This document shows positions 10,542 through 22,589 of a stretch of DNA of 64,000 nucleotides, piece by piece (within the stretch, counting starts at the first letter, position 1; each line of letters opens with the position of its first letter). The notes beneath the pieces are model-generated. The model made no database searches, was not told the DNA's origin, and was given only the letters and a program-made list of their open reading frames with translations. Position numbers and translations under genes: made by a program. The stretch lies in the NCBI RefSeq assembly GCF_016653115.1, contig NZ_NHRX01000063.1, positions 31,049-95,048 on the forward strand. The letters run 5' to 3'. Source of the DNA: Rhodocyclus purpureus. Its GTDB lineage: Bacteria; Pseudomonadota; Gammaproteobacteria; Burkholderiales; Rhodocyclaceae.

Positions 10542-10710
10542 GTCATTGCGAGGCGCGTAGCGCCGTGGCAATCCAGTTCGTTCTTCCATTCAGCCCTACG
10601 CACTGGATCGCCACGCCCTGCGGGCTCGCGATGACGGGCTGCCGATCGCGACGGATTCCGCAGATCAGCTTGGCCGATGTTTCACGAAATTGTTCCACGT
10701 TTCACGTTAA
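10542..10710 (+). repeat. Solitary palindromic element, copy 1, with conserved tail
   Basis: Left arm GTCATTGCGAGGCGCG...TGGCAATCCAG and right arm CTGGATCGCCACGCCC...GCGATGAC form an imperfect palindrome at 10542-10635. A further 75 bp tail (GATCGCGACGGATTC... to TTCCACGTTTCACGTTAA) is shared with the copies at 13881 and 50632. The tail overlaps the last codons and stop of the minus-strand mscS-like gene. Confidence 0.85.
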
Positions 10711-12228
10711 CCCGAAGAACTCCCGGATGAGCGTCAGGATCGCCGCCGGCCCGTGGCCGCGCGGGTGCTCGCTGCCCTCGCGCTGCAGGCGCGCCTGCAT
10801 CTCCTCGATCTGGCGCAGGCGTTCGGCGAGGATGTGCGACATCGCCTCGGCCAGTTCCGGACGCGCGTGGATGATGTCCTCGAAACCCGACTTGTCGAGC
10901 CGGTAGCACTCGACGTCGCTGCGCGCGACGACCGTGGTCGAGCGCGGTTCGCCGGTCATCAGCCCCATCTCCCCGAACACGGCACCGGCCGGAACGGTGC
11001 CGATCTGCCGCGGCTGCCCGTCGGGGCCTGCCCAGAGGATCGCGGCCTCGCCGCTGGCGACGATGTAGAGCCAGTGCGCGACAGCACCCTGGCGCGTCAT
11101 CACGTCGCCGGCGGCGAAGGGCGCGTCGACCAGCCGTTCGGCGAGCGTGCGCCGTTCGCCGTCGGAGAGCGGCGCGAACAGCGGGATTCCCGCCAGGGCA
11201 TGCAGGCGGCGTTCGAGCTCCTGCTGGCGCAGGCGTTCGCGGTAGGGTTCGCCCTCCTTGACCATGTGGATGAGCTGGTCGGGCAAGGCGATGCCCCAGC
11301 CGGAACGGGCCAGCGCGGCGAAGACATGGACGCGCACCGCCGAGTCGGTCGGATCGTCGTCGCGCGGGTCGAGCAGCCAGTAGCGCAGCGCGTAGCGCAC
11401 CGATCCGGGCGTGAATTCCATCGCCACGCACGAGGGCGGCGGCGACTTGGCGACGTTGGCGATGGCGGCGTCGGCGATCGCCTGTTCGACGACCGCGATC
11501 ACCCTGCCCGGCGGCGCCGCGTAGTCGACGTTGAACCAGACCCAGCGCCGCCAGCCTTCCTGGCCGTGCTCCGGGTCGAGCAGGACGAAGAACTTGCTCT
11601 TCATCAACTGGCTGTTGGGGACGACGACCTTCTCGCCGTTGCGCGTGACGATCGCCGTGTAGCGCCACTGGATCTCGACGACGCGCCCGGAGACGTCGTC
11701 GAAGCGCACCCAGTCGCCGATCTCCAGCGAGTTGTCGAGCTGCAGCGCGAGCCCGCCGAGGATGTTGCCGAGGGTATCCTGCATGGCGAAGGCGACCACC
11801 GCGGTGATCACCGCCGAGGTGGTCACCAGACCGGTCAGCTCGACACCGGCGTAGCCCAGGCGCACCATCGCCCAGACGAGGTAGCCGGCGATGACGACGA
11901 TGTCCTCCAGGATGCGCGGCGCGCGAACGCGGATCGCCGGCAGCAGCACGCGGAAGAGCGCGAGTCCCGAGAGGCGGATCAGCACCAGTCCGAAGCCGAG
12001 CAAGGCCGCCTGATGCACGCCGCCGGCAATGACCACTTCACCGCGCGCGGCAAAGAGCGCCGCGGCGAGATCGAGCAGGAGCCAGAAGGCGAGGAAGAGC
12101 AGCGAGTGCTTGAGCGGCTGCCGGGTGCCGCCGAGCGCGCGGTAGAGCAGGGCCGAGAGCAGCAGGGCAGCGCCGAAGATGTACGGGCTCTCGTCGCGCC
12201 ACAGGTGGGCGAAAACGGTTTCGATCAT
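10702..12228 (-). CDS. MscS-family mechanosensitive channel with C-terminal cyclic-nucleotide-binding domain
   Basis: 508 residues from ATG 12228, which has a strong GGGGGAAA ribosome-binding site; upstream codons are unconvincing. Four or so N-terminal membrane helices, then the pore-lining MscS helix region ([29 protein letters not shown]), the beta domain ([21 protein letters not shown] and VVVPNSQL), and a C-terminal cNMP-binding fold (about 370-480: [43 protein letters not shown]). The phosphate-binding cassette resembles that of CRP/CNBD proteins. Probably a gated osmotic-release channel; ligand unknown. Divergent from argH. Confidence 0.92.
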   Translation of the reverse strand: MIETVFAHLWRDESPYIFGAALLLSALLYRALGGTRQPLKHSLLFLAFWLLLDLAAALFAARGEVVIAGGVHQAALLGFGLVLIRLSGLALFRVLLPAIRVRAPRILEDIVVIAGYLVWAMVRLGYAGVELTGLVTTSAVITAVVAFAMQDTLGNILGGLALQLDNSLEIGDWVRFDDVSGRVVEIQWRYTAIVTRNGEKVVVPNSQLMKSKFFVLLDPEHGQEGWRRWVWFNVDYAAPPGRVIAVVEQAIADAAIANVAKSPPPSCVAMEFTPGSVRYALRYWLLDPRDDDPTDSAVRVHVFAALARSGWGIALPDQLIHMVKEGEPYRERLRQQELERRLHALAGIPLFAPLSDGERRTLAERLVDAPFAAGDVMTRQGAVAHWLYIVASGEAAILWAGPDGQPRQIGTVPAGAVFGEMGLMTGEPRSTTVVARSDVECYRLDKSGFEDIIHARPELAEAMSHILAERLRQIEEMQARLQREGSEHPRGHGPAAILTLIREFFGLT

Positions 12229-12411
12229 GATTTCCCCCGTCCGCAGTCGGCGCCGGGCAGCGGAGCGGCGGCAGCACGCCACCTGGCGCCCGGCCGGGCC
12301 CGGGCTTTTGCCGTATACTCGCGCATCTCCCGCCCCGCCAGGGATGGCCGTCCGGCGCACCGACTGGCACCGTTCCGCGAGGCTCCCTCACTGCACACGC
12401 GCGCATCCATC

Positions 12412-13827
12412 ATGACCTCTTCTTCCTCGCCCGCCTCGCCAGCTCCCGGCACGCCGACCGCCTACACCTGGGCCGGTCGTTTCTCGGAACCGATGTCCGA
12501 ACTCGTCAAACGCTACACCTCGTCGGTGGACTTTGACAAGCGCATGTGGCGGCAGGACATCCGCGGCTCGCTCGCGCACGCACGCATGCTGGCGAAGCAA
12601 TCGATCATCGGCGCCGCCGACCTTGCCGACATCGAGCGCGGCATGGCGCAGATCGTCGAGGAAATCGAATCGGGACGCTTCGAATGGTCGCTCGACCTCG
12701 AGGACGTCCATCTCAACATCGAGAAGCGCCTGACCGCGCTCGTCGGCGACGCCGGCAAGCGCCTGCACACCGGCCGCTCGCGCAACGACCAGGTCGCCAC
12801 CGACATCCGTCTCTGGCTGCGCGACGCGATCGACGAGATCCTCGTCCTGCTGCGCGACTTCCGCAACAACCTGCTCGACCTCGCCGAACGCGAGGCGGCG
12901 ACGCCGATGCCCGGCTGCACCCACCTGCAGGTCGCGCAGCCGGTCACCTTCGGTCACCACCTGCTCGCCTACGTCGAGATGAGCGAGCGCGACGCCGGAC
13001 GTTTCGCCGACTGCCGCCGCCGCCTGAACCGACTGCCGCTCGGCGCCGCCGCGCTCGCCGGCACCACCTACCCGATCGACCGCGAATTCGTCGCCGCCGA
13101 GCTCGGCTTCGACGGCGTCTGCGAGAACTCGCTCGACGCCGTCTCCGACCGCGACTTCGCGATCGAATTCTGCGCTGCCTGTTCGCTCTTGATGACGCAC
13201 ATCTCGCGCTTCTCCGAGGAGCTCGTGCTGTGGATGAACCCGCGCGTCGGCTACGTGCGCATCGCCGACCGCTTCTGCACCGGCAGCTCGATCATGCCGC
13301 AGAAGAAGAACCCGGACGTCCCCGAGCTCGCGCGCGGCAAGACCGGCCGCGTCTATGGCAGCCTGATGTCGCTCTTGACGCTGATGAAGGGCCAGCCGCT
13401 CGCCTACAACAAGGACAACCAGGAAGACAAGGAACCGCTGTTCGACGCCGCCGACACGGTGCGCGACACGCTCGCCATCTTCGCCGCGATGATCCCCGGC
13501 ATCAGCGCGCGTCCCGAGAACATGCGCGCGGCGCTGCAGCAGGGCTTCGCCACCGCTACCGACCTCGCCGACTACCTGACCAAGAAAGGCCTGCCCTTCC
13601 GCGACGCGCACGAGGCGGTCGGCCTCGCCGTTCGCCGCGCCGAGGAACTCGGCGTCGACCTGCCGCAGCTGTCGCTCGCCGAGCTGCAGGCCTTCTCGCC
13701 GCTGATCGGCGAGGACGTGTTCGCGGTGCTCACCGTCGAGGGCTCGCTCGCCGCCCGCAACCACATCGGCGGAACGGCGCCGGCGCAGGTGAGCGCGGCG
13801 ATCGCACGCGCGCGGGCGCGCGGCTGA
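12412..13827 (+). CDS. argH: Argininosuccinate lyase
   Basis: Final arginine step: argininosuccinate to arginine and fumarate. 471 residues from ATG 12412. Diagnostic motifs: [47 protein letters not shown], and the fumarase-superfamily signature [15 protein letters not shown] that carries the catalytic Ser loop. The same frame is open far upstream, but only because of high GC; nothing before 12412 resembles the family. Confidence 0.97.
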   Translation: MTSSSSPASPAPGTPTAYTWAGRFSEPMSELVKRYTSSVDFDKRMWRQDIRGSLAHARMLAKQSIIGAADLADIERGMAQIVEEIESGRFEWSLDLEDVHLNIEKRLTALVGDAGKRLHTGRSRNDQVATDIRLWLRDAIDEILVLLRDFRNNLLDLAEREAATPMPGCTHLQVAQPVTFGHHLLAYVEMSERDAGRFADCRRRLNRLPLGAAALAGTTYPIDREFVAAELGFDGVCENSLDAVSDRDFAIEFCAACSLLMTHISRFSEELVLWMNPRVGYVRIADRFCTGSSIMPQKKNPDVPELARGKTGRVYGSLMSLLTLMKGQPLAYNKDNQEDKEPLFDAADTVRDTLAIFAAMIPGISARPENMRAALQQGFATATDLADYLTKKGLPFRDAHEAVGLAVRRAEELGVDLPQLSLAELQAFSPLIGEDVFAVLTVEGSLAARNHIGGTAPAQVSAAIARARARG

Positions 13828-13880
13828 CGGTCATGGCGAGTCGTGCCAGCCCTGAGCATGAAAGGCAGCCATTCGCTGCC

Positions 13881-14049
13881 GTCATTGCGAGGCGCGTAGC
13901 GCCGTGGCAATCCAGTTCGTTCTTCTATTCAGCCCTACGCACTGGATCGCCACGCTCTTCGGGCTCGCGATGACGGGAGTGCTGATCGCGACGGCTTCGG
14001 CAGATCAGGGCGGCGGATGTTTCTCGAAATTGTTCCACGTTTCAGGTTA
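13881..14049 (+). repeat. Solitary palindromic element, copy 2; fills the argH-transporter gap
   Basis: Palindrome core 13881-13975 and tail to TTCCACGTTTCAGGTTAA at 14049, colinear with the copy at 10542. The flank before it (AGCATGAAAGGCAGCCATTCGCTGCC) is also shared with the copy near 50530, so the repeated unit is at least 190 bp. The rest of 13828-14144 shows nothing else I can identify. Confidence 0.85.
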
Positions 14050-14144
14050 ACGGGCACGAACGAGGCCGGGCACTGCGGCCTCGTGCGAGCATCGGCGATT
14101 CCGGCATCCGGGTGCCCGCCTTCCTGAAATCCTCCAGCTCACCG

Positions 14145-15464
14145 ATGATGCAGCCCACCGACAGCCCGCAGGACATCCAGAAGAAAGTCGTCGTTGCCGC
14201 CTGTTTCGGCACTTTTCTCGAGTGGTACGACTTCCTCACCTTCGCCTCGCTGGCGATCTACTTCAGCGTCCTGTTCTTTCCGGGTGACGACCCGGTGGCG
14301 GCCCTGCTCGCCAGCCTGGCGACCTTCGGTATCGGCATGATCGTCCGCCCGCTCGGCGCCGCCGCGTTCGGTTCGCTCGGCGACCGTTATGGCCGACGCC
14401 GCATCTTCCTGGTGACGATCGTGCTGATGGGCGTGTCCACCGTCTGCGTCGGACTGCTGCCGACCTACGCGCAGGTCGGCCTGCTCGCCCCCTGCCTGCT
14501 GCTCGCGCTGCGCATTCTGCAGGGCTTCTCGGTTGGCGGCGAGATCGGCGGCGCCTCGGTCTACCTCACCGAACATGCGCCGACCGGCAAGCGCGGCCTG
14601 TACACCAGCGTCCTGCAACTGATGGGACCGCTGGGCATGATGGCATCGACGCTGCAAATCGTCGTCCTGCAGCATTTCCTCAGCGACGCCGACTTCAGGG
14701 ACTGGGGCTGGCGCATTCCCTTCCTGGTTTCCGCCTTGTTGCTGGCCATCTCGATCAAGAGCCGGGTCAACCTGCATGAATCGCCCGTATTTCGCCATTT
14801 GAGCGAACAGAACGCGCTGGCGAAGACGCCCTTGCGCGAATGCTTTCGCGACCGGCAGACACTCGGGCGCATGGCGCTCCTGTTTTTCTGCCTTTCCGCC
14901 GGCGGTTCGCTGCTCTTCTTTTCAGCCCAGGTCTACACCACCGTCTTCCTGAAAACCGTGGTCAATCTTCCGGCCGCGCAGGCCAGCGGCCTGGTCACGA
15001 TCGCCACGCTGGCGCTTTTTCCGGCCACGATATTCTGCGGCTGGCTGTCCGACCGCATCGGCCGCCGGCCCGTGCTGTTGGCCGGACTGATCATCGGCGC
15101 CATCAGCATCTTTCCGGTCTTCATGGGCCTGCTGCACTACGGCAGCCTGCCGACGCCGGATTCGACGATGATCGTGATCCTGCTGCTCGTCCTGGTCGTT
15201 CCGCTGGCCTGCATCACCGGGCCACAAACGGCAACCCTGCCGGAGCTGTTCCCGGCGCGGACCCGCTATACGGCCGTCGCCCTGCCGCACAACCTTTCGG
15301 CAGGCTGGATCGGCGGCATGTCGCCATTCATGGTGACCTGGCTGGGTGTGCAGTTCGGCAACCCGCTGGCCGGGCTGTGGTACCCGACCGCCCTGCTGAT
15401 CCTGGCCTCGCTGATCGGCCTGTTCTTTCTTCCGGAAGTCCGCGACCGGAAGCTGCATGAGTAA
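14145..15464 (+). CDS. MFS transporter, metabolite:H+ symporter (MHS) family
   Basis: About 439 residues with twelve predicted membrane helices. The N-terminal ACFGTFLEWYDFLTFA is the hallmark of the MHS family (ProP, KgtP, ShiA), and the loop 2-3 motif reads GSLGDRYGRRRIFL with a second copy GWLSDRIGRRPVLLAG between helices 8 and 9. The substrate cannot be told from sequence; relatives take up organic acids, betaine or proline. The start is uncertain (ATG 14145 or 14148; GTG 14112 upstream) and no good ribosome-binding site is visible. It is isolated in the genome context. Confidence 0.9.
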   Translation: MMQPTDSPQDIQKKVVVAACFGTFLEWYDFLTFASLAIYFSVLFFPGDDPVAALLASLATFGIGMIVRPLGAAAFGSLGDRYGRRRIFLVTIVLMGVSTVCVGLLPTYAQVGLLAPCLLLALRILQGFSVGGEIGGASVYLTEHAPTGKRGLYTSVLQLMGPLGMMASTLQIVVLQHFLSDADFRDWGWRIPFLVSALLLAISIKSRVNLHESPVFRHLSEQNALAKTPLRECFRDRQTLGRMALLFFCLSAGGSLLFFSAQVYTTVFLKTVVNLPAAQASGLVTIATLALFPATIFCGWLSDRIGRRPVLLAGLIIGAISIFPVFMGLLHYGSLPTPDSTMIVILLLVLVVPLACITGPQTATLPELFPARTRYTAVALPHNLSAGWIGGMSPFMVTWLGVQFGNPLAGLWYPTALLILASLIGLFFLPEVRDRKLHE

Positions 15465-15587
15465 TCCGGGCCGTGGCTGCCGCAATCGCTCCCGCACCCG
15501 CACGGGTTCCAGAGCGGCTCCAGCGATCGACACCGCGATGGATCTGCTGGCACAACCCGTAATGTTGCAACCTGAAAAAAGCAGTTG

Positions 15588-15690
15588 GCCACGAAATGCA
15601 CGAAAAAACGCGAAACCATTCATCGGGTTTGACGCTGAACGACCGCAACCCTATGTCTTGTTTCGTGGATTTCGTGGATGAAAAGAGGTG
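15588..15690. repeat. CACGAAA-type repeat pair (inverted), also at 26436
   Basis: GGCCACGAAATGCACGAAAAAACGCG at 15588 and TTTCGTGGATTTCGTGGATGAAAAGAGGT at 15661 are partial inverted copies of one another. A third copy in the opposite orientation lies at 26436-26480. The element fills most of the 274-bp gap between the transporter and the hydrolase; nothing else is seen there. Confidence 0.6.
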
Positions 15691-15738
15691 TCAAGGTTCA
15701 ATGCGAGACCTGAGCCCTAGATTGCCGGCCGCGAAACG

Positions 15739-16662
15739 ATGATGGATATCCTGGCCCTTGCGCTGATCTTCGGTGGCCTGCTGCTGGCGCTGATCAACTT
15801 CGCCATCCGGCTCGGCCTGCGCGCACCACGGCTGGTCGACCCGGCGACTCCGGCCGATCACGGACTCGCATTCAGCGAAGTGCGCATCGGCACGCAGCGC
15901 GGCCGGCGCCTGCGCGCCTGGTGGATTCCGCCGGCGGGAAAGCGCCCGCCCGGATCACCCGGATCGCCCGCGCCGGCGCTCGTGATCCTGCACGGCTGGG
16001 GTAGCAACGCCGCCAACATGCTGCCGCTGGCGCCAGCACTGCACCGCGCCGGCTACGGGCTGCTGCTGATCGAGGCGCGCAACCACGGTGCCAGCGACAG
16101 CGACACCTTTTCCTCGCTGCCGCGTTTCGCCGAGGACATGGAGAGCGCCCTGGATTGGTTGCGGCAGCGCGCCGACGTGGACGGCAGACGCATCGGCCTG
16201 ATCGGACACTCGGTCGGCGCCGCAGCGGCGCTGCTGCTCGCCTCGCGCCGTGACGAGGTGGCCGCGGTGATCAGCATCGCCGCTTTCGCCCACCCGGAAA
16301 CGGTGATGCGCCGCCTGCTCGCCTCCTGGCGGGTTCCGTTCATTCCCTTCGGCTGGTACGTGCTGCGCTACGTGCAGCACGTGATCGGCCACCGCTTCGC
16401 CGACATCGCTGCGCAGCATACGATCGGCAAGGTGGGCTGCCCGGTATTGCTGGTGCATGGCCTCGACGACGAGACCGTTCCGGCCGACGAGGCCCGGCTG
16501 ATCCACGCCGGGCGTCGCGATGACTCGACGCAACTGCTGCTGATCGCCGGCAGTCACGATGCTTACGCCGAACTCGACCAGGGCATCGACGCGGCGCTCG
16601 CCTTCCTCGCCACGGCGATGCCGCCCAATCGAGCCGGCGCCGCGTCAGAACCTCACTTCTGA
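15739..16662 (+). CDS. Membrane-anchored alpha/beta hydrolase
   Basis: 307 residues. The first 25 residues form a hydrophobic helix (ILALALIFGGLLLALINFAI), an anchor or uncleaved signal. The alpha/beta-hydrolase fold follows: oxyanion HGWGSN, nucleophile elbow GHSVGA (about residue 156), acid in LVHGLDDETVP and catalytic His in AGSHDAYAE. Similar to the DUF1749/BEM46-like peptidase-esterase group; substrate unknown. It is convergent with grxD, whose 3' end overlaps its last codons by about 10 bp. Confidence 0.85.
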   Translation: MMDILALALIFGGLLLALINFAIRLGLRAPRLVDPATPADHGLAFSEVRIGTQRGRRLRAWWIPPAGKRPPGSPGSPAPALVILHGWGSNAANMLPLAPALHRAGYGLLLIEARNHGASDSDTFSSLPRFAEDMESALDWLRQRADVDGRRIGLIGHSVGAAAALLLASRRDEVAAVISIAAFAHPETVMRRLLASWRVPFIPFGWYVLRYVQHVIGHRFADIAAQHTIGKVGCPVLLVHGLDDETVPADEARLIHAGRRDDSTQLLLIAGSHDAYAELDQGIDAALAFLATAMPPNRAGAASEPHF

Positions 16663-16973
16663 AGCGCGCTGTCGAGCAGTTGCTGCAGCTCGCCGGTCGT
16701 GTACATCTCGCGCATGATGTCGCTGCCGCCGATGAACTCGCCGTTCACGTAGAGCTGCGGAATCGTCGGCCAGTTGGCGAATTCCTTGATCCCCTGGCGG
16801 ATTTCGGGCGAGGCGAGGACATTGACGCTGAAGAAGTCGTGCACGCCGCAATTCTGCAGGAGTTGCACCGCCATCGCCGAAAAACCGCATTGCGGCTGCA
16901 GCGGCGTACCCTTCATGTACAAGACCACCGGCGCACCGCTGACCTGCTCGCGAATCAGTTGCTGAACATCCAT
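16653..16973 (-). CDS. grxD: Monothiol glutaredoxin Grx4/GrxD
   Basis: 106-residue CGFS-type glutaredoxin: active-site PQCGFSAMAV with Cys29, then the glutathione-binding segments WPTIPQLYV and FIGGSDIM. Such proteins carry and transfer 2Fe-2S clusters rather than reduce disulfides. The start ATG 16973 has AGGAGA upstream. It follows prmC with about 85 bp between and ends the hemA-prfA-prmC-grxD unit, an order common in betaproteobacteria. Confidence 0.96.
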   Translation of the reverse strand: MDVQQLIREQVSGAPVVLYMKGTPLQPQCGFSAMAVQLLQNCGVHDFFSVNVLASPEIRQGIKEFANWPTIPQLYVNGEFIGGSDIMREMYTTGELQQLLDSALQK

Positions 16974-17057
16974 GAAAATCTCCTGAGGAAAGCAGTGAAA
17001 GAATACGGCATCGACAGACCGCGGCAGCTGCCCTGAAGTTCCGCTGCCGCCGCTCGC

Positions 17058-17996
17058 TCAGCCACCCGCCGCGTGCCAGCGACCGCCGCTGACGCGCTCG
17101 ATCCCCGCCAGGTCGCGCCAGCTCGCGACCTCGACGAACCCCGCCGCAGCGAGCAGCGAACGCACCGCAGCGGCCTGGTCGTAGCCGTGTTCGAGCAGCA
17201 GCCAGCCACCGGGCACGAGATGCGCCGGCGCCTCCTGCACGATCGCACGCAGGCAGGAAAGGCCATCACCGCCGTCGCTCAATGCCTCCTGCGGCTCGAA
17301 GGGCAGGCCGTCCTGCGCCAGATGCGGATCGCCGGCGGCGACGTAGGGCGGGTTGGAGACGACGATGTCGAAGCGCGTGGCGACGCCGGTAGCCAGGCCC
17401 GGGGTGTGCACGCCCGTAGCGGCGAGCGGCGCGAACCAGTCGCCCTGATGGAAGACGACGTCGACACCGTGACGGAGGGCGTTGGCCCGGGCGACCGCGA
17501 GCGCAGCCGGCGACCGCTCGACCGCCTCGACCCGTGCGCCCGGCGCCAGCGAGGCGGCCAGCGAAACCGCGATCGCCCCCGAACCGGTGCCGAGGTCGAG
17601 CAGGCGCGGCGTCATTCCCGCCGCCTGCAGCGCGCGCGCACGCGCCAGCGCCAGCTCGACGATCAGCTCGGTATCCGGACGCGGGATGAGCACGGCCGGG
17701 GAAACGCCGAAGTCGAGGCCGTAGAAGCCGGTGCAGCCGGTGAGGTAGGCGAGCGGCTCGCCGGCGGCGCGACGTTCGACCAGCGCCGCCAGTCGCCTTG
17801 CCGCGTCGGCGGCAAGCGCACGCTCGGGGCTGGCGATCAGCTCGGCGTGCGTGCAGCCGGCCACGTGCTCGACCAGCAGGCGAGCATCGAGCCGGTCGAT
17901 GCGGCGCATGGCCAGGCACCAGGCCGCGCCGATGCTCGTCGGCAAGGTTTCCCCCGCCGCGGCAGCCTCACTCACCCCGCTCGCCTTGCCGCTCAT
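17058..17996 (-). CDS. prmC: Release factor glutamine N5-methyltransferase PrmC
   Basis: Methylates the Gln of the GGQ motif in RF1/RF2. 312 residues, with the helical N-terminal RF-binding domain (DARLLVEHVAG...LAYLTGCTGFYGLDF) and a Rossmann methyltransferase domain (LLDLGTGSGAIAVSLA) bearing the NPPY tetrapeptide in IVVSNPPYVA, the glutamine-specific active-site motif. Starts 7 bp after prfA ends, its own substrate's gene. The first 30 residues are a low-conservation extension, so a later start is possible. Confidence 0.95.
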   Translation of the reverse strand: MSGKASGVSEAAAAGETLPTSIGAAWCLAMRRIDRLDARLLVEHVAGCTHAELIASPERALAADAARRLAALVERRAAGEPLAYLTGCTGFYGLDFGVSPAVLIPRPDTELIVELALARARALQAAGMTPRLLDLGTGSGAIAVSLAASLAPGARVEAVERSPAALAVARANALRHGVDVVFHQGDWFAPLAATGVHTPGLATGVATRFDIVVSNPPYVAAGDPHLAQDGLPFEPQEALSDGGDGLSCLRAIVQEAPAHLVPGGWLLLEHGYDQAAAVRSLLAAAGFVEVASWRDLAGIERVSGGRWHAAGG

Positions 17997-18003
17997 CGCG
18001 GAC

Positions 18004-19089
18004 TTACTCGCCGCCCTCGGCGAGTTGCGCGAGCAGTTCGGCCTGCCGTTCGGCGGCCAGCGCGTCGACCAGTTCGTCGATGTCGCCGTCCATGATCGAG
18101 TCGATCTTGTACAGCGTCAGGTTGATGCGGTGGTCGGTGACGCGCCCCTGCGGGAAGTTGTAGGTGCGGATGCGCTCGGAACGGTCGCCGCTGCCGATCA
18201 GGCTCTTGCGGGTCGAGGCGATCTGCGCGTTCTGCTCGCGTTCCTGCGCGTCCTTGATGCGCGCGGCGAGCACCGACAGCGCCTGCGCCTTGTTCTTGTG
18301 CTGCGAGCGATCGTCCTGGCACTCGACGACGATCCCGGTCGGCAGGTGGGTGACGCGCACCGCCGAATCGGTCTTGTTGATGTGCTGGCCGCCAGCACCC
18401 GACGCGCGGAAGGTGTCGATGCGCAGGTCGGCGGGGTTGAGCACCACCTCGGCGAGGTCGTCGGCCTCCGGCATCACGGCGACGGTGCAGGCCGAGGTGT
18501 GGATGCGCCCCTGCGCCTCGGTCGCCGGGACGCGCTGCACGCGGTGGCCGCCCGACTCGAACTTGAGCCTGGCGTAGGCACCGCTGCCGACGACGCGGGC
18601 GATGATCTCCTTGTAACCACCGAGTTCGGAGGGATTGGCCGAGACGATCTCGACCTGCCAGCGGCGGCGCTCGGCGTAGCGCGAGTACATGCGGAAGAGG
18701 TCGCCGGCGAACAGCGCCGACTCGTCGCCGCCGGTGCCGGCGCGCACCTCGAGGAACAGGTTGCGGTCGTCGTCCGGGTCCTTCGGCAGCAGCAGGGTCT
18801 GCAACTCGGTTTCGAGCGCCGGCAGACGCGCACGCGCATCGTCGATCTCGGCCTCGGCGAGTTCCTTCATCTCGGGATCGGCGAGCATCTCCTGCGCGTG
18901 CGCGAGATCTTCCTGGCACTGCCGCCAATCCTGGTAGCGCGCGACCACCGGGCCGATCTCGGCATGCTCGCGCGTGAGCTTGCGGTACTCGTCCATGTTG
19001 CGCGTCGCCTCGCCGCTCGCCAGCACGCGGTCGAGTTCTTCCAGCCGACCGCAAAGGCGCTCGAGTTTATCGACGATGCTCTGTTTCAT
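18004..19089 (-). CDS. prfA: Peptide chain release factor 1
   Basis: 361 residues, the normal length. Contains the peptidyl-tRNA hydrolysis motif in [16 protein letters not shown], and the codon-recognition tripeptide P-A-T in [14 protein letters not shown], which reads UAA/UAG. Long N-terminal helices are typical of domain 1. It is transcribed after hemA with a 167-bp gap holding a hairpin (19170-19191), so it may have an internal promoter or be attenuated. Confidence 0.97.
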   Translation of the reverse strand: MKQSIVDKLERLCGRLEELDRVLASGEATRNMDEYRKLTREHAEIGPVVARYQDWRQCQEDLAHAQEMLADPEMKELAEAEIDDARARLPALETELQTLLLPKDPDDDRNLFLEVRAGTGGDESALFAGDLFRMYSRYAERRRWQVEIVSANPSELGGYKEIIARVVGSGAYARLKFESGGHRVQRVPATEAQGRIHTSACTVAVMPEADDLAEVVLNPADLRIDTFRASGAGGQHINKTDSAVRVTHLPTGIVVECQDDRSQHKNKAQALSVLAARIKDAQEREQNAQIASTRKSLIGSGDRSERIRTYNFPQGRVTDHRINLTLYKIDSIMDGDIDELVDALAAERQAELLAQLAEGGE

Positions 19090-19169
19090 GGGGAAGGCTG
19101 ACGGAGTGAAGGTTTGGAATCAGTGCGCGCCGCCGGCGCGGGGCAGGCAGGACGTCGACCGGAGGGACT

Positions 19170-19191
19170 CCGACCGGGAATGCCCGGTCGG
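19170..19191. other. Hairpin between hemA and prfA
   Basis: CCGACCGGG-AATG-CCCGGTCGG is a perfect 9-bp stem with a 4-base loop. There is no T tract, so it is more likely an mRNA stabiliser or attenuator than a factor-independent terminator. Confidence 0.5.
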
Positions 19192-19256
19192 CAGCTAGCG
19201 CAGGCGCCACCCCGGCCGCGCGGACGGCAGGCAGCGGCGCCGACGGTCAGCGGCAG

Positions 19257-20510
19257 CTAATCGTGCGTGTGCAGATGGAAGAGGCGGGCGACCATCGCAT
19301 TCATTTCGGCGCGCTCGTCCTCGGCCGACTGATTGAGCGTCTGCGTCGGCGCATGCAGGAACTTGTTCATCAGCCGCATCGACAACTGTTCGAGGACGCG
19401 CTGCGGGTCGTCGCCCTTGGCCAGCAGCTTGTGCGCGTGCTCGATCTCGTGCCGGCGCGTGCGCTCGGCGGCGTCGCGCAGCGAGCGGATCAGCGGCACC
19501 GTGTCACGCGTGGACATCCACTGCAGGAAGCTGTCGACGCGCTGGGCGATGATCGTCTCGGCCTCGACCACCGCCGCCTTGCGCGATTCGAGACCGGCCT
19601 GCACCACCTGTGCCAGGTCATCGACCGTGTACAGGAAGACGTCGTCGAGTTCGCCGACCTCGATCTCGATGTCGCGCGGAACGGCGAGGTCGATCATGAA
19701 GATCGGGCGGTGGCGACGCGCCTTGACCGCGCGCTCGACCATGCCGAGACCGATGATCGGCAGCGGCGAACCGGTGCACGAGACGATGATGTCGAACTGC
19801 GCCAGACGATCGGCGATCTCGTCGAGGCGGATGGCGGTGCCGCCGAAACGCTCGGCCAGCGCCCGACCGCGCTCGACGGTGCGGTTGGCGACGACGATCT
19901 GCTTCGGCTTTTCGGCGCCGAAGTAGGTCGTGCACAACTCGATCATCTCGCCGGCACCGATGAACAGGATGCGCTGCTCGTCGATGCGCTCGAAGATGCG
20001 CTCGGCCAGATGCACGGCGGCAGCGGCCATCGAGACGATGTTGGCACCGATCGCGGTGGTCGAGCGCACTTCCTTGGCCACCGCGAACGAACGCTGGAAG
20101 AGCTTGTGCAGCGTCGTCCCGAGCGTTCCCGCCTCTTCGGCGACGCGCACCGCGTCCTTCATCTGCCCGAGGATCTGCGGCTCGCCGATGACCATCGAGT
20201 CGAGGCCGCTGGCGACGCGGAAGGCGTGGCGAACGGCGTCGCGCTCGGGGTAGGTGAACAGGTAGGGATTGATGTCCTGACGGCCGATGCGGTGATACTC
20301 GGCGAGCCAGTCGGCCGCGGCTTCGGGCGCGTCGGTCGCGCAGTAGAGCTCGGTGCGGTTGCAGGTGGACAGGATCGCCGCCTCGCGCACGGGTTTAGCG
20401 CGCGTGAGGTCAGCCAATGCCTGATGCAACTTCTCGGCGTTGAACGCCACCTGCTCGCGGACCGACAGAGGAGCCGTGTGGTGATTGATGCCGAACGTAA
20501 AAAGCGCCAT
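19257..20510 (-). CDS. hemA: Glutamyl-tRNA reductase
   Basis: First step of C5 heme synthesis, reducing glutamyl-tRNA to glutamate-1-semialdehyde. 417 residues from ATG 20510; this start places the catalytic Cys at position 50 in [12 protein letters not shown], exactly as in E. coli HemA (418 residues). Other family parts: [35 protein letters not shown]-binding ILFIGAGEM and the C-terminal dimerisation helices with [12 protein letters not shown]. No Shine-Dalgarno is evident; an in-frame ATG at 20522 is possible. Confidence 0.97.
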   Translation of the reverse strand: MALFTFGINHHTAPLSVREQVAFNAEKLHQALADLTRAKPVREAAILSTCNRTELYCATDAPEAAADWLAEYHRIGRQDINPYLFTYPERDAVRHAFRVASGLDSMVIGEPQILGQMKDAVRVAEEAGTLGTTLHKLFQRSFAVAKEVRSTTAIGANIVSMAAAAVHLAERIFERIDEQRILFIGAGEMIELCTTYFGAEKPKQIVVANRTVERGRALAERFGGTAIRLDEIADRLAQFDIIVSCTGSPLPIIGLGMVERAVKARRHRPIFMIDLAVPRDIEIEVGELDDVFLYTVDDLAQVVQAGLESRKAAVVEAETIIAQRVDSFLQWMSTRDTVPLIRSLRDAAERTRRHEIEHAHKLLAKGDDPQRVLEQLSMRLMNKFLHAPTQTLNQSAEDERAEMNAMVARLFHLHTHD

Positions 20511-20604
20511 GGGGGAGACCATCGGAGCAAACCGGACGCGGATTATAGCACCGCGACCGGAAAGGGAGTCACACGCTTGCGCATGCCATGCAGCAGCGCG
20601 TCGC

Positions 20605-21669
<1,065 letters not shown>

Positions 21670-21704
21670 GGTCGTTCTGTCGGTAAGGGTCGGGGCGCCT
21701 GGAC

Positions 21705-22589
21705 TCAGGCTGCCGGGGAGGCAGCGCCGCCCTCCGGCGAGAGGCTCGCTTCAAGCATCGCCGTCTCGCGGCGCATGCGCCACTCGACGATGGTCTTGGC
21801 GATCAGCGTCACCAGCGCCAGGAGCGCCAGCACCGAAGCCGCGGCGAAGGCGCCGACCTGGTTGTACTCGTTGTAGAGGATCTCGACGTGCAGGGGCAGC
21901 GTGTTGGTCTCGCCGCGGATGTGCCCGGAGACCACCGAGACCGCGCCGAACTCGCCCATCGCGCGCGCGTTGGCGAGGATGACGCCGTAGAGCAGGCCCC
22001 ACTTGATGTTCGGCAGGGTCACCCGCCACAGCATCTGCCAGCCGGAAGCGCCGAGCGAAACGGCGGCCTCCTCCTCCTCGCGCCCCTGCGCCTGCATCAG
22101 CGGGATCAGCTCGCGCGCGACGAAGGGGAAGGTCACGAACAGGGTCGCCAGCACGATGCCGGGGACGGCGAAGATGATGCGGATGTCGTGCGCCGACAGC
22201 CAGGCGCCGAACAGTCCCTGCGACCCGAACAGCAGCACGAAGACAAGGCCGGCGACCACCGGCGAGACCGCGAAGGGCAGGTCGATCAGGGTGATCAGCG
22301 CGCTCTTGCCACGGAACTCGAAGCGCGCGATCGCCCAGGCGGCGGCAACGCCGAAGGCGACGTTGAGCGGCAGCGCGATCAGCGCGACGAGCACGGTCAG
22401 CCAGATCGCCGAACGCGCCTCGGGATCGGCGAGCGCATCGAGGTAGGCGGGAATACCGGCGGCTAGGGCCTCGACGAAGACCGCGACCAGCGGCAGCGCG
22501 AGGAAGAAACCGAGGAAGACGAGCGCGACCGCGGTCAGCGTGAAGCGCACCCAGCGCGGCTCGGCGATGGAAGGACGAGGACTGCTCAT
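21705..22589 (-). CDS. cysW: Sulfate ABC transporter permease CysW
   Basis: 294 residues from ATG 22589, which overlaps the cysT stop as ATGA. Six hydrophobic helices and the EAA-type coupling loop ([22 protein letters not shown]) are visible, plus the CysW-typical [20 protein letters not shown] stretch. Inner-membrane partner of CysT. Confidence 0.95.
   Translation of the reverse strand: MSSPRPSIAEPRWVRFTLTAVALVFLGFFLALPLVAVFVEALAAGIPAYLDALADPEARSAIWLTVLVALIALPLNVAFGVAAAWAIARFEFRGKSALITLIDLPFAVSPVVAGLVFVLLFGSQGLFGAWLSAHDIRIIFAVPGIVLATLFVTFPFVARELIPLMQAQGREEEEAAVSLGASGWQMLWRVTLPNIKWGLLYGVILANARAMGEFGAVSVVSGHIRGETNTLPLHVEILYNEYNQVGAFAAASVLALLALVTLIAKTIVEWRMRRETAMLEASLSPEGGAASPAA

Noticed and set aside
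10753..12411. Long N-terminal extension of argH
   Set aside because: It is the antisense of the MscS-like gene and low-complexity Arg/Asp-rich; family homology starts at 12412.
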